Positions 48,844 through 57,418 are shown, counted from the stretch's first letter. The stretch is 64,000 nt of DNA from Hamadaea sp. (GCF_013362815.1 NZ_JABFVK010000015.1:124001-188000); one strand, 5' to 3'. The notes: a model not told the origin generated them from the sequence alone. Translations and numbers: made by a program.

Positions 48844-51132
48844 GTGAACGCCCCCGACACCACAGACGCCACCGCAGCAGACCGGTTGATCGCGTCCGGC
48901 CTCGCTCGCCTGCGCCCTGATGCCGCAGGCGAGGCGATCACGCATGTCGAATGGCGGCCGCCGCGCACGGGCACGACCGCGCCTTGGCCGGTCTGGGCTC
49001 CGGAACCGCTGGTCACCGCTCTGGTCAAGGCAGGCATCGAGGCGCCGTGGCCGCACCAGGTCGCGGTCGGCGAGCACGCCCGCGCCGGTCGGCATACCGT
49101 CGTGGCCACCGGCACCGGCTCCGGCAAGTCGCTGGCCTACCTGCTGCCCGCGCTGGCCGAGCTCATCGCGGAGCCCACTGCCCGCGTCCTTTATCTAGCC
49201 CCGACCAAGGCACTCGCCGCGGATCAGCTCCGGGCGATCGCGGCGCTGGATCTTCCAGGGGTACGCGCAGCGGTGTTCGACGGCGACACGCCTCGTGACG
49301 AGCGGGACTGGGTACGCCAGCACGCGAACCTGGTGCTGACCAACCCGGACATGCTGCATCACGGCATCCTGCCCGGGCATGGGCGCTGGCGGCGGTTCCT
49401 GCGTGGACTGCGATACGTGATCGTGGACGAGTGCCACGCGTACCGCGGAGTCTTCGGCTCGCATGTCGCCCACGTCCTGCGGCGGTTGCGCCGGTTGGCC
49501 GCACGCGACCTGGTGTTCCTCGCCGCGTCGGCGACTTCGGGCGACCCGGCGGCGTCCTTCGGCCGGTTGATCGGCGCCGAGGCGGTCGCAGTCAGCGAGG
49601 ACACCGCACCCCGGGGTGCGATGACGTTCGCGTTGTGGGAGCCGCCGTTGCAGCGGGACGCATCCGGTGAGGAACACCGGCGCTCCGCCCTCGCCGAGAC
49701 GGCCGATCTGCTCACCGACGCCGTCGTGGCCGGGATGCGTACGCTCGCCTTCGTTCCGTCACGGCGAGGGGCGGAGATCGTCTCCGCGATGACCCGGCGC
49801 GCCCTGCGGGAGGTGGACGCTCAACTGTCCACACAGGTCGCCGCGTACCGGGGTGGCTATCTGCGCGAAGATCGCCGGGCGCTGGAGCGAGCACTGCTGG
49901 CCGGAGAGCTGACGGGGATGGCGACGACCAACGCGCTGGAGTTGGGGGTCGACCTCACCGGACTCGACGCGGTGCTCCTCGCCGGATATCCGGGCCGGTT
50001 GGCCTCGCTCTGGCAGCAGGCCGGACGGGCGGGCCGGGCCGGCCGCGACGGGCTCTGCGTGATGGTGGCCCGGGACGATCCGCTCGACACCTATCTCGTC
50101 CACAATCCAGCCGCGCTGTTCGAACGGCCGGTCGAGGCGACGGTGCTCGACCCGGGCAACCCCTACGTGCTGGGCCCGCATCTGTGCGCCGCCGCGATGG
50201 AAGCACCGCTCACTCCGGCTGACCTCGCGTTGTTCGGAGCGCCCGCCGAGCTCGTGGCAGAGCTGGTCGAGGCGGGGGCGCTCCGGCGGCGGCCGACCGG
50301 CCTCTACTGGACTCATCCGCACCGGCCCGAGGTCGACCTGCGGGGCACGGGCGGCGCGCCGATCGCGATCGTCGAGGCCGACTCCGGACGGCTGGTCGGC
50401 ACGCTCGACGCCGGATCGGCGCACCACGCGCTCCACGACGGGGCGGTCTATCTCCATCAGGGCACGACTTACGTGGTGGATCGGCTGGACCTCGACGACG
50501 CCACCGCCCTGGTACGCCCAGAGGAGCCGGATTACACTACGCACGCGCGCGACGTCACCAACCTCGACATCGTCTCCGTTCGGTCTTATGTGGACGCCGG
50601 GCCGATCGGCCTGTTCCTCGGCGACGTCGACGTCTCCCATCAGGTCGTCTCCTATCAGCGCCGGGCCGTCGGCAGCGGCGAAGTGCTGGGCACCTTCCCG
50701 CTCGATCTGCCACCCCGGGAACTGCGTACGGTCGCCGTCTGGACGACGCTGTCCGCGGACGTGGTGGCCGGGATCGACGACCTCCCGGGCTCGCTGCACG
50801 CGGCCGAGCACGCCGCGATCGGGCTGCTTCCGCTCGTCGCGACGTGTGATCGCTGGGACATCGGTGGGCTGTCGACCGCACTGCACTACGACACCGGAGC
50901 GCCGACGATCTTCGTCTACGACGGGCACCCCGGCGGAGCCGGTTTCGCCGAGCGGGCGTACGCCATCGCCGGGCACTGGCTGCGAGCCACCCGGGACGCC
51001 ATCGCGGCCTGCGGCTGCCTTCGGGGATGCCCGTCGTGCGTACAGTCGCCGAAGTGTGGCAACGGCAACGACCCGCTCGACAAAGAGGGCGCGATCGTGG
51101 TGCTGGACCTCCTGCTCGCCGCCCTCGCCTGA
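48844..51132 (+). CDS. DEAD/DEAH-box helicase with C-terminal Zn domain (MrfA/YprA-like)
   Basis: A 762-residue superfamily 2 DNA helicase. Walker A ATGTGSGKS (88-96), Walker B DECH (195-198), motif III AASATSGDP, and a C-terminal helicase half with TNALELGVDLTGLDAVL and QQAGRAGRAGRDG. The C-terminal domain (DUF1998 type) carries a CxCxxxCxxC...C cluster near residue 725. Bacillus MrfA/YprA, with the same plan, repairs mitomycin C damage. Start is GTG 48844. Next to the tad locus, the known 'helicase/secretion neighborhood' of actinobacteria. Confidence 0.9.
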   Translation: MNAPDTTDATAADRLIASGLARLRPDAAGEAITHVEWRPPRTGTTAPWPVWAPEPLVTALVKAGIEAPWPHQVAVGEHARAGRHTVVATGTGSGKSLAYLLPALAELIAEPTARVLYLAPTKALAADQLRAIAALDLPGVRAAVFDGDTPRDERDWVRQHANLVLTNPDMLHHGILPGHGRWRRFLRGLRYVIVDECHAYRGVFGSHVAHVLRRLRRLAARDLVFLAASATSGDPAASFGRLIGAEAVAVSEDTAPRGAMTFALWEPPLQRDASGEEHRRSALAETADLLTDAVVAGMRTLAFVPSRRGAEIVSAMTRRALREVDAQLSTQVAAYRGGYLREDRRALERALLAGELTGMATTNALELGVDLTGLDAVLLAGYPGRLASLWQQAGRAGRAGRDGLCVMVARDDPLDTYLVHNPAALFERPVEATVLDPGNPYVLGPHLCAAAMEAPLTPADLALFGAPAELVAELVEAGALRRRPTGLYWTHPHRPEVDLRGTGGAPIAIVEADSGRLVGTLDAGSAHHALHDGAVYLHQGTTYVVDRLDLDDATALVRPEEPDYTTHARDVTNLDIVSVRSYVDAGPIGLFLGDVDVSHQVVSYQRRAVGSGEVLGTFPLDLPPRELRTVAVWTTLSADVVAGIDDLPGSLHAAEHAAIGLLPLVATCDRWDIGGLSTALHYDTGAPTIFVYDGHPGGAGFAERAYAIAGHWLRATRDAIAACGCLRGCPSCVQSPKCGNGNDPLDKEGAIVVLDLLLAALA

Positions 51133-51166
51133 GCTGGCGCGGGCTCCCTCAGCGCGCACCCTCACG

Positions 51167-51231
51167 GCACCGGATCAGAGATCTCGGTCGAATCTTGGGC
51201 GAAGATCGGACCCAGATCCGTGATCCAGCGC
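51167..51231. repeat. Family B dispersed inverted repeat, copy B4
   Basis: 65 bases from GCACCGGATCAGAG to CCGTGATCCAGCGC, with inner GGTCGAATC. It is more diverged than B1-B3, but the length and the spacing of both arm pairs are the same. Lies in the gap between the convergent helicase and TadE-like genes. Confidence 0.82.
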
Positions 51232-51268
51232 CGACGCGGCGAGCGGCGGACCGGGCTGAGCCCGCAGG

Positions 51269-51622
51269 TCAGTCGACCGGGCCGGCGCGGGCGGCCGCCG
51301 TCGCGGTTCCGACGCGGCTGACGACGGCCACGGTGACGATCAGGTCGAGCCCGTCGAGGCGACATTCGCGCAGCTCAGCACCGTTGGCGACGACGTACTC
51401 CCGGGCTCGGCCACAGGCCACCGCGCTGCCCTCCAACGCCCGGGCGGCTCCGGCCAGCGCGCCCAGATCGGCGGCGACTTGAGCACCGCGCCGGGCGGTG
51501 ATCGCCACGCCGACCTGGGCCATCGCCACGGCGAACAGCACGATGACGAGGCCGACCGTCATCGCCCAGATGGTGGCCGAACCTCGGTCCCCGTCCGGCG
51601 ATCGTCGACTGAGGACGGTCAT
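51269..51622 (-). CDS. TadE-like protein of the helicase/secretion neighborhood (Rv3654c-like)
   Basis: A 117-residue pseudopilin-like protein: short N-terminus, the GSATIWAMTVGLVIVLFAVAMAQVGVAITARRGAQVAADLGALAGA segment (about residues 14-58) with a hydrophobic helix, and a C-terminal part with two cysteines (AVACGRAREYV, LRECRLDG). This is the Rv3654c/TIGR03816 type found at the end of actinobacterial tad loci. ATG 51622 overlaps the previous gene's stop (ATGA). Probably a minor pilin or secreted pilus component. Confidence 0.88.
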   Translation of the reverse strand: MTVLSRRSPDGDRGSATIWAMTVGLVIVLFAVAMAQVGVAITARRGAQVAADLGALAGAARALEGSAVACGRAREYVVANGAELRECRLDGLDLIVTVAVVSRVGTATAAARAGPVD

Positions 51623-51972
51623 GACTCGACCGCCGCCACCGCTGTCGCCGACACGCGGAGGCTGCGCCAGCCCGCGTACACGGGTGCGGTGACCACTGCC
51701 GTGATCCGGTCGCCCGACGCGCTGACACTCAGGTGGCCACCGTTCGGCAGGTGGGCGGTGCTCGGCGGTTCCCCGCGGGCGACCGCAAGCGCCGCGTCCC
51801 GGGCGGCGTCCACACAGCGCAATCGGGTCGCGACGGCGTCCACCGCGGTCAGCCCGACGAGGAGGAGAAGTACGACCGCGGGCAGACTCGCCGCGAGTTC
51901 CACGGTCGCCGACCCGCCGTCCGGAGTGGTGCGGCCGGGACGCGCCCGGCCGCACCGGAGAACACCGCTCAC
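51619..51972 (-). CDS. TadE-type minor pilin
   Basis: A 117-residue protein with the TadE N-terminal pattern: a short basic leader, then DGGSATVELAASLPAVVLLLLVGLTAVDAVATRLRCVDAARDAAL with the hydrophobic helix and a Glu near its start, then a small beta domain. It would be a minor pilin of the Flp/Tad pilus. Start GTG 51972 overlaps the DUF4244 stop as GTGA, and its own stop overlaps the next gene, so both are coupled. Confidence 0.88.
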   Translation of the reverse strand: MSGVLRCGRARPGRTTPDGGSATVELAASLPAVVLLLLVGLTAVDAVATRLRCVDAARDAALAVARGEPPSTAHLPNGGHLSVSASGDRITAVVTAPVYAGWRSLRVSATAVAAVES

Positions 51973-52157
51973 TTCAGCGCTCGCTGGATGATCGTCGCCA
52001 GCGCAGTTTGGATGATGTTGCTGGTCAGCACCTTGTATAGGACGCCGGCGAAGGCGACTGCGGCCAACGTGCCGACGGCGTACTCCGCAGTATTCATACC
52101 GCCGTCCGGCGGAATGAATCGGTGGCTCAGCATACCGGTATCCGGGGGACGTTTCAT
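51969..52157 (-). CDS. DUF4244 family Flp-like pilin
   Basis: A 62-residue pilin-like protein. GGMNTAEYAVGTLAAVAFAGVLYKVLTS (from about residue 19) gives a Flp/Fap type pilin start after a Gly: the usual G/A cleavage site and Glu+5-like position are seen in the MNTAEYA stretch. The rest is one amphipathic helix. It would be the major structural pilin of the tad locus. First visible gene of the pilin group, 13 bases after the TadB/C stop. Confidence 0.88.
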   Translation of the reverse strand: MKRPPDTGMLSHRFIPPDGGMNTAEYAVGTLAAVAFAGVLYKVLTSNIIQTALATIIQRALK

Positions 52158-52170
52158 GAGATGGGACTCC

Positions 52171-53253
52171 TCACTGTGAGAGCTGCCCGACCACCGCGAT
52201 CACCACGGGGGCCAGTCCCGCCAGCACGAACGCCGGCAGGAAGCACAGTCCGAGCGGCAGAACCAGGAGCACGGCCGCGCGCCGGGCCCCCGCCTCGGCC
52301 CGATCCGCCTCAGCGGCTCGCAGGTCCCCGGCGACGCGCCGCAACGTCGCAGCCAGCGCCGCTCCGCTGCCCGCGCTCCGGGTCGCCGCCGTGATCAAAC
52401 GTTGCGCGCCGTCGAGGTCGGCGAGATGCCGCCACGCTTCGGCGGGCGCAGCCCCCAACCGCAGGGCTCGGCCGACCCGGGTCAGCCGCTCGCCCAACGG
52501 AAGCGCCCGCGCGACCGCGAGCACCCCGTGATCCACCGGTACGCCGACCCGCAGAACCGCGGCGAGCAGCTCGGCCGCGAGCGGGAGGTCTCGCCGGTCG
52601 CGGTCGCGGAGCGGCCGCGAGACGGCGATTCGGCGTACCCACCAAAGCCCGGCGAGCTGGAGCGCAGCGGCAGCGAGCGCACACGCGCCGCCCATCGGCG
52701 TACGCAGTAAGACAGCCACGGAGTCGACGCCGATGAAGTGCCCGAGAGCGACCCCGCCGACCGGGAGGATCAGCAGAAGCAGCGCGGTCATGCGGGCGCC
52801 CGCCGCCTCGGCCGCGGCCCGGGCAGCCGCCCGCGCAGCGGAGCGGTGCTCTTCCTCGATCCGGTCGAGCAGGTCGGCCAACGGAGCCCCTGATTCTTCG
52901 GCGACTTCGAGGGCTGCCGTCACCTGGCCGGACAGCAGCGGATCGTCGATCGGGGGCAGAGCGACGGACGACGTTCCCGCTCGGAGAGCCGCGGCTGCGT
53001 CGGCTAGCGCATCCAGCTCGGCCGACCGCTGGATCGCGGCGAGCCGATGACGGCGGCGAGCCCGCACGGCGTACGCGACGACACCGCCGTAGAGCAGGGC
53101 CAGCACTCCGGCGACCATCCCGCCGGACATCGCGGCGAACGCCGTGATCCCGGCCAACGCCGGGTACGCCATCGGCACCCGACGCCGAGCCGGTCGCTGC
53201 GCTGTGCGTACCGCCAGAACTCGAGCGAACCGGCGACGGACCGCGCGCGTCAC
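52171..53253 (-). CDS. Fused TadB-TadC-like type II secretion F protein
   Basis: A 360-residue inner-membrane protein that appears to hold both halves normally made as two genes. Residues about 28-65 are hydrophobic, then a reduced F-domain (LLSGQVTAALEVAEESGAPLADLLDRIEEEHRSAARAAARAAAEAAGARMTALLLLILPVGGVALGHFIG). A second membrane stretch follows, then a second F-domain (LPLAAELLAAVLRVGVPVDHGVLAVARALP ... RRAAVLLVLPLGLCFLPAFVLAGLAPVVIAVV). GTG 53253 overlaps the tadA stop (GTGA). It forms the pilus assembly platform; whether fusion is general in this group is not known from sequence alone. Confidence 0.8.
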   Translation of the reverse strand: MTRAVRRRFARVLAVRTAQRPARRRVPMAYPALAGITAFAAMSGGMVAGVLALLYGGVVAYAVRARRRHRLAAIQRSAELDALADAAAALRAGTSSVALPPIDDPLLSGQVTAALEVAEESGAPLADLLDRIEEEHRSAARAAARAAAEAAGARMTALLLLILPVGGVALGHFIGVDSVAVLLRTPMGGACALAAAALQLAGLWWVRRIAVSRPLRDRDRRDLPLAAELLAAVLRVGVPVDHGVLAVARALPLGERLTRVGRALRLGAAPAEAWRHLADLDGAQRLITAATRSAGSGAALAATLRRVAGDLRAAEADRAEAGARRAAVLLVLPLGLCFLPAFVLAGLAPVVIAVVGQLSQ

Positions 53254-54422
53254 GCGGGACCGGAGCGCAGCAGGGCGGGGACGGTGACGCCGCGAGCGGA
53301 CAGCAGCGCGCCGAGATGGCCGGCGGCTGGGCCGGGACCCGCCGTACGCCGCCACGCGACGACGGCCGTGACCAGTCCGGACCGGTCGGGCAGCAGTACG
53401 CACACCTCTTCGAGGCGGCGACCGTGGGTGTCCCGGCGCAGATGGAGCACGACCTGCAGGGCTGAGGCGATTTGCGCGTGCAGTGCCGCGCGAGGAAGTC
53501 CACCCATCAAGCCGAGGGCTTCCAGCCGAGCCGGGACGTCTTTGGCGGTGTTGGCGTGCAGCGTTCCCGCGCCGCCCTCGTGGCCGGTGTTGAGCGCGGC
53601 GAGCAGGTCGACGACCTCGGGTCCCCGGCACTCGCCGACGATGAGCCGGTCGGGGCGCATCCGCAACGCCTGGCGCACCAGATCGGCCAGCCCGACCACG
53701 CCTGCACCCTCCACGTTGGACGTACGCCCCTGCAGCGCCACCACGTGCGGATGCCGGGGGCGCAGCTCCGCCGAGTCCTCGACGACCACGATCCGTTCCG
53801 TCACCGGCACGAGACCCAGCAGCGCCGCCAGCAACGTCGTCTTGCCCGAACCGGTTCCGCCGCAGATCAGGAAGCTGATCCGGGCCGCCAGGACGGCAGC
53901 CAGCAGCTCCGCGACCGGCGCACTGACCAGCTCGCCGAGCACATACGGCCGATGACGGAAGGTACGCAGCGACAGGCACGGCCCGCCCACCGCCACCGGA
54001 GGTAGCACCGCGTGCATACGGGTGCCGTCGGGCAGCCGCGCGTCGACGAACGGCGAACCGTCGTCCAGCCGCCGTCCCGCTCCGGCCGCCATGCGCTGGG
54101 CGAGACGGCGTACGTCGTCGGGGTGGCCGAACATCGCCGGACCGCGCTGCAATCCCTGGCCCCGGTCGACCCACACCTCCACCCCGTTGACCAGCACATC
54201 GGTCACCTCGGTCTCGGCGAGCAGCGGGGCGAGCGGCCCAGCCCCGGCCAGATCGCCGTGCACTCGGTCGGCGATCCGCAGCAGCCCCGCGTCGCCCAGC
54301 ACCGCCGCCTCCGGCTCGGCCCGCAACGCCGTCGCGATCGCCACCGGCGACGCGATCGCCCCGTCCACCGCGAACTGCTCTCGCAACCGACCCGCCAGCT
54401 GATCCAGCAACGACCCGCTCAC
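53250..54422 (-). CDS. tadA: TadA family secretion/pilus ATPase
   Basis: A 390-residue ATPase of the VirB11/TadA group that drives pilus assembly. Walker A GGTGSGKTT (188-196), Asp box IVVVEDSAEL, Walker B-like RPDRLIVGECRG and the His box TGHEGGAGTLHANT are all present. The N-terminal part (VTDVLVNGVEVWVDRGQGLQRG) is typical. GTG 54422 overlaps the ssd stop (GTGA), so translation is coupled. Matches the TIGR03819 type found beside CpaE-like Ssd in actinobacteria. Confidence 0.93.
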   Translation of the reverse strand: MSGSLLDQLAGRLREQFAVDGAIASPVAIATALRAEPEAAVLGDAGLLRIADRVHGDLAGAGPLAPLLAETEVTDVLVNGVEVWVDRGQGLQRGPAMFGHPDDVRRLAQRMAAGAGRRLDDGSPFVDARLPDGTRMHAVLPPVAVGGPCLSLRTFRHRPYVLGELVSAPVAELLAAVLAARISFLICGGTGSGKTTLLAALLGLVPVTERIVVVEDSAELRPRHPHVVALQGRTSNVEGAGVVGLADLVRQALRMRPDRLIVGECRGPEVVDLLAALNTGHEGGAGTLHANTAKDVPARLEALGLMGGLPRAALHAQIASALQVVLHLRRDTHGRRLEEVCVLLPDRSGLVTAVVAWRRTAGPGPAAGHLGALLSARGVTVPALLRSGPA

Positions 54423-55597
54423 GCCAACCCTCCCAGCAGCTTCCGGCATACCGACGCCAGCTCGCCTCGGCCGTTGCCAGCCGGTGCGACGCCTTTCTCC
54501 AGGTCACGGGCGACTTCCGCCGCCGCGGTCAGCACCCCGGCCAGCGGGAGGCTGAGCGCGCCGGCGATCTCCTCGGCGCGCAGGCCGCCCGGGGCCGGAC
54601 CGCGTACGACCAGGCGCAGGTCCAGGCAGAAGTCACGCACGCGACGGATCACCGCCAGGGCCGCCGCGGTCGCTCTCAGCTCCGCGGGCACCAGGACGAA
54701 GATGTGGTACGCCGTCGCCATGCCCGCTTCCGCGGCGGAGTCGGCGTACCGGGGCAGGTCGAGCACCACGAGATCGGCCTGACTCCGACCGGCGTCGAGC
54801 GCGGCTCGCATGGCTTCGGCGGCCGGATTCACCGGCGTCGGCGCCGCACCGAGCCGCCAAGCGTCGTCGAGCGTCCATTCGCGAGTGGCGAGCACGTCGC
54901 TCCCCCAGCCCGCCGGCCCGGTACGCCCACTGCCGAGATCTGCGGTCAGCTCGCCGATCCAGCCCTCTGCCCGGGTCCACGACAGCACGGCGAGCGCACC
55001 CCGGCCGGGCAGCGCCCGACGCAGTACGCCGGGATCGATGCGCCCGCTGGCTCCGGCGAGCGCGGGCCACCGCAGTCCGGCTACGTCCTCCCAGCCCAGG
55101 GTCAGGTCGATGCCGCCACCTAGCGGATCAGCATCGACCAGCAAAGTGGACAGTCCGGCGCGTACGCCGGTGACGGCGAGCGCGGCGGCCAAAGTGGACG
55201 CGCCGGCCCCGCCTCGACCGCCGATCACCCCGATGACCCGGCCCTGGCGTCCGGTCGCGACGGCCGACTCGGCGAGCCGACTGAGCAGCCACTCCTGGGC
55301 GGCCGGCAGGCAGGCGACGAACTCGGCCGACAACTCCTCCGCGATCGCCATCAGATCCTGTGGCCGATCGCCTTGCCCCACCACGATCACCCCCGTACGC
55401 CGAGGCAGCCGCCGCGCCCGGTCGGCGATCTCCGCGCCGAGCAGGACGAGCGGGGCCTGGCCGTAACCGGTGACCGCGCTCGGTTCGAGGGCGAGTTCCA
55501 GCTCCACTCCGGCGATCGCGGCCAGCCGCAGGATCTCGTCGGTCAGGTGGGCGTCGGCGGACAGCAGGAGGGGCCGGGCGGTACGGGCAGACGACAT
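54419..55597 (-). CDS. ssd: Septum-site-determining/CpaE-like protein Ssd
   Basis: A 392-residue MinD/CpaE-like ATPase of the actinobacterial Ssd group. The deviant P-loop is GGRGGAGAST (126-135), without the usual Lys. Further parts: DADPLGGGIDLTLGWEDVAGLRW (Walker B region) and ADLVVLDLPR. Its mycobacterial counterpart Rv3660c affects septum formation; in this locus it may also position the pilus machine. ATG 55597 follows GAGGA. First gene of the leftward tad operon. Confidence 0.92.
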   Translation of the reverse strand: MSSARTARPLLLSADAHLTDEILRLAAIAGVELELALEPSAVTGYGQAPLVLLGAEIADRARRLPRRTGVIVVGQGDRPQDLMAIAEELSAEFVACLPAAQEWLLSRLAESAVATGRQGRVIGVIGGRGGAGASTLAAALAVTGVRAGLSTLLVDADPLGGGIDLTLGWEDVAGLRWPALAGASGRIDPGVLRRALPGRGALAVLSWTRAEGWIGELTADLGSGRTGPAGWGSDVLATREWTLDDAWRLGAAPTPVNPAAEAMRAALDAGRSQADLVVLDLPRYADSAAEAGMATAYHIFVLVPAELRATAAALAVIRRVRDFCLDLRLVVRGPAPGGLRAEEIAGALSLPLAGVLTAAAEVARDLEKGVAPAGNGRGELASVCRKLLGGLA

Positions 55598-55782
55598 CGC
55601 GGGATCCTCATCACACCAGGGGAGTCGGGTTCGTGACCTGGACACGGTCCCCTAGCGGACAGCCAGAGCCCGCATAGATGCGATGGAATTCTGTGGACGG
55701 CGAACGAGTGTGGAGAACTGACCGGGGGGACGGTTCGGGGGGCACTCGGGGGATCACGGGGAAAAGGGATCGCCGTAACGAA

Positions 55783-55900
55783 GACGACCCCCGTCGACAG
55801 ACGGGGGTCGTCAGGGGTCCGACTCCGGGGGGGTTGAGGCGTAACCCACCCAGCGGCAGCGGGGGGTGCAGCCGCCGGGTGCTTGCGCACAAGCATGCCT
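55783..55900 (-). ncRNA. 6C RNA
   Basis: On the minus strand this region has the 6C RNA plan. A stem GCGGC-T-GC / GC-T-GCCGC encloses the loop ACCCCCC (C run opposite 55861-55866), and a second C7 run lies opposite 55827-55833. A 13-bp terminator stem follows (GACGACCCCCGTC, 55783-55795 with 55800-55812), then TTCGTT. A hairpin TGCTTG/CAAGCA (55880-55895) lies at the 5' side. Mycobacterial 6C (ncRv13660c) also lies just upstream of ssd on the same strand, facing the HAD-IB gene. 5' end is an estimate. Confidence 0.82.
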
Positions 55901-56048
55901 GAGGCAGGGCCGCTAAGTCGAGGGGGGTCGACCACAACTCCCGGCGACACGCCGAGATCATCGAAAGTTGCGGTACGTTCAGCACGCTCCGCACTGCTGG
56001 TACATCGCACAGTAACCGGTTGCGGGCATTCATACCCGTCTGGGTGGT

Positions 56049-56921
56049 ATGGACCACCGCCAGGCGGCCCCGCGGGACCGCTCGGCCGGACTAGACTGGC
56101 TCGCCGTGGGCAGAAGCGCCGCTTTCTTCGACCTGGACAAGACCGTCATCGCGAAATCCAGCGCGTTGGCTTTCGGGCGTCCGTTCTATCGGGACGGCCT
56201 GATCACGCGCCGCGACGCGGTGAAGGCCGCCTATGCGCAGCTCTCCTTCAAGATCGGAGGCGCCGACGACGCTTCGATGGCCCGGACTCGGGACTACCTG
56301 GCCGAGCTCTGCAAAGGCTGGAGCGCCGACCAGGTCCGGCAGATCGTCGACGAGACCCTGCACGAGCTGATCAAACCCTACGTGTACGCCGAAGCAGCGG
56401 CGTTGATCGCCGAGCACCAGGCGACCGGGCGCGACGTCGTCCTCGTCTCCGCGTCCGGTGAGGAATTCGTCCGGCCGATCGGTGCGCAGCTCGGCGTACA
56501 CGACGTGGTCGCGACGCGGATGCGCATCGTGGACGGCGTCTACACCGGCGAGATCGACTTCTACGCCGCCGGTTCGGGCAAGGTCAGCGCGGTCAAGGAA
56601 TTGGCCGCCGAACGCGAATACGACCTCGCCGAGTGTTACGCGTACTCCGACTCCATCTCGGACGCGCCCCTGCTGGAGATCGTCGGAAATCCGACAGCCG
56701 TCAATCCCGATCGCGGGCTGCGCAAACTAGCCGTCGAGCGCGAATGGCCCATCCTCGAATTCCGTCGGCCCGTTCCACTGGGTGCGCGCATGCGCAAGCA
56801 GATCATGGAGCGCCCGGCCGTTCCGGTCGCGGCGGCCGCCGCAGTCGGCGTCGGAGTCGCGATCGGCATCGCCTGGTACGGCCACCGCCGCAAAACTCGC
56901 GCCGCCACCGCTGGCGAATAG
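56049..56921 (+). CDS. HAD-IB family phosphatase with C-terminal membrane anchor
   Basis: A 290-residue HAD superfamily subfamily IB hydrolase. Catalytic DxDxT is FFDLDKTVI (Asp28, Asp30). Motif II is LVSASGEEF, and motifs III/IV are KVSAVKELAAE and YAYSDSISDAPLLE. Residues about 262-280 are hydrophobic (VAAAAAVGVGVAIGIAWYG), so it is probably membrane-attached. GTG 56106 (VGRSAAFF) is also a possible start. The family includes phosphoserine-phosphatase-like and lipid-phosphatase enzymes. Conserved neighbour of the tad locus and 6C RNA. Confidence 0.88.
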   Translation: MDHRQAAPRDRSAGLDWLAVGRSAAFFDLDKTVIAKSSALAFGRPFYRDGLITRRDAVKAAYAQLSFKIGGADDASMARTRDYLAELCKGWSADQVRQIVDETLHELIKPYVYAEAAALIAEHQATGRDVVLVSASGEEFVRPIGAQLGVHDVVATRMRIVDGVYTGEIDFYAAGSGKVSAVKELAAEREYDLAECYAYSDSISDAPLLEIVGNPTAVNPDRGLRKLAVEREWPILEFRRPVPLGARMRKQIMERPAVPVAAAAAVGVGVAIGIAWYGHRRKTRAATAGE

Positions 56922-57239
56922 CCCGCGGCTGATGGCTACGGCCCTTGATCATGTGCCCTTGGTCAGCGTTGGGAGGCCGATTTCGTAGATCATGTGCCCA
57001 CCGTCAGCGCTGAAAGCCCGTTTTTCGCTGACCACGGGCACTTGATCTCCGAATTCGGCCGCAGATCGCACATCCAGGGTACTTGATCAAGGCGGCCGTT
57101 GATCAAGGAGTTTCCGGTCGCGACGCGCCGCAGGTCGCCACGAATTCCCCGCACGAAGCGCGCGAGATCACCGGTTCCGTCGGCGGACGCAATGCGTACC
57201 AGAGCACTGCCTCGTCGCCGGACGCGATGCGCGCCGCAA

Positions 57240-57360
57240 GATCGTCGGCTTCCGACGATCAGTGCACGAAAAGGCCCTCGATCGTCGGAAGCCGACGATC
57301 ATGGAAGTCGCGAACGCCTTGAATGTCGGAAGCCGACGATCATGGCGCGGCGACGATCAT
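57240..57360. repeat. GATCGTCGG palindrome array
   Basis: Two perfect palindromes GATCGTCGG-N3-CCGACGATC (57240-57260 and 57280-57300), a third with a shorter left arm (57325-57340), and a fourth half (57351-57358). Copies of CCGACGATCATGG follow as direct repeats (57292, 57333, 57350). Confidence 0.82.
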
Positions 57361-57389
57361 GGCGCGCGCCGAGAGGTCTGTACACATAG

Positions 57390-57418
57390 GATGGCGCCGC
57401 ACATCTTGCGGCGCCATC
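57390..57418. terminator. Hairpin downstream of the Fic-like gene
   Basis: GATGGCGCCGC (57390-57400) and GCGGCGCCATC (57408-57418), an 11-bp perfect stem with a seven-base loop. It lies about 215 bases past the Fic-like stop, so it may not be that gene's own terminator. Confidence 0.45.

Noticed and set aside
53254-54507. Upstream extension of the Tad F-protein frame through tadA
   Set aside because: That stretch is Arg/Gly-rich mirror coding within tadA. GTG 53253 overlaps the tadA stop and fits the operon pattern.
57240-57360. Possible CRISPR array or integron-type site
   Set aside because: Palindromes are few, unevenly spaced and without spacers of constant length; no integrase or cas gene is present.
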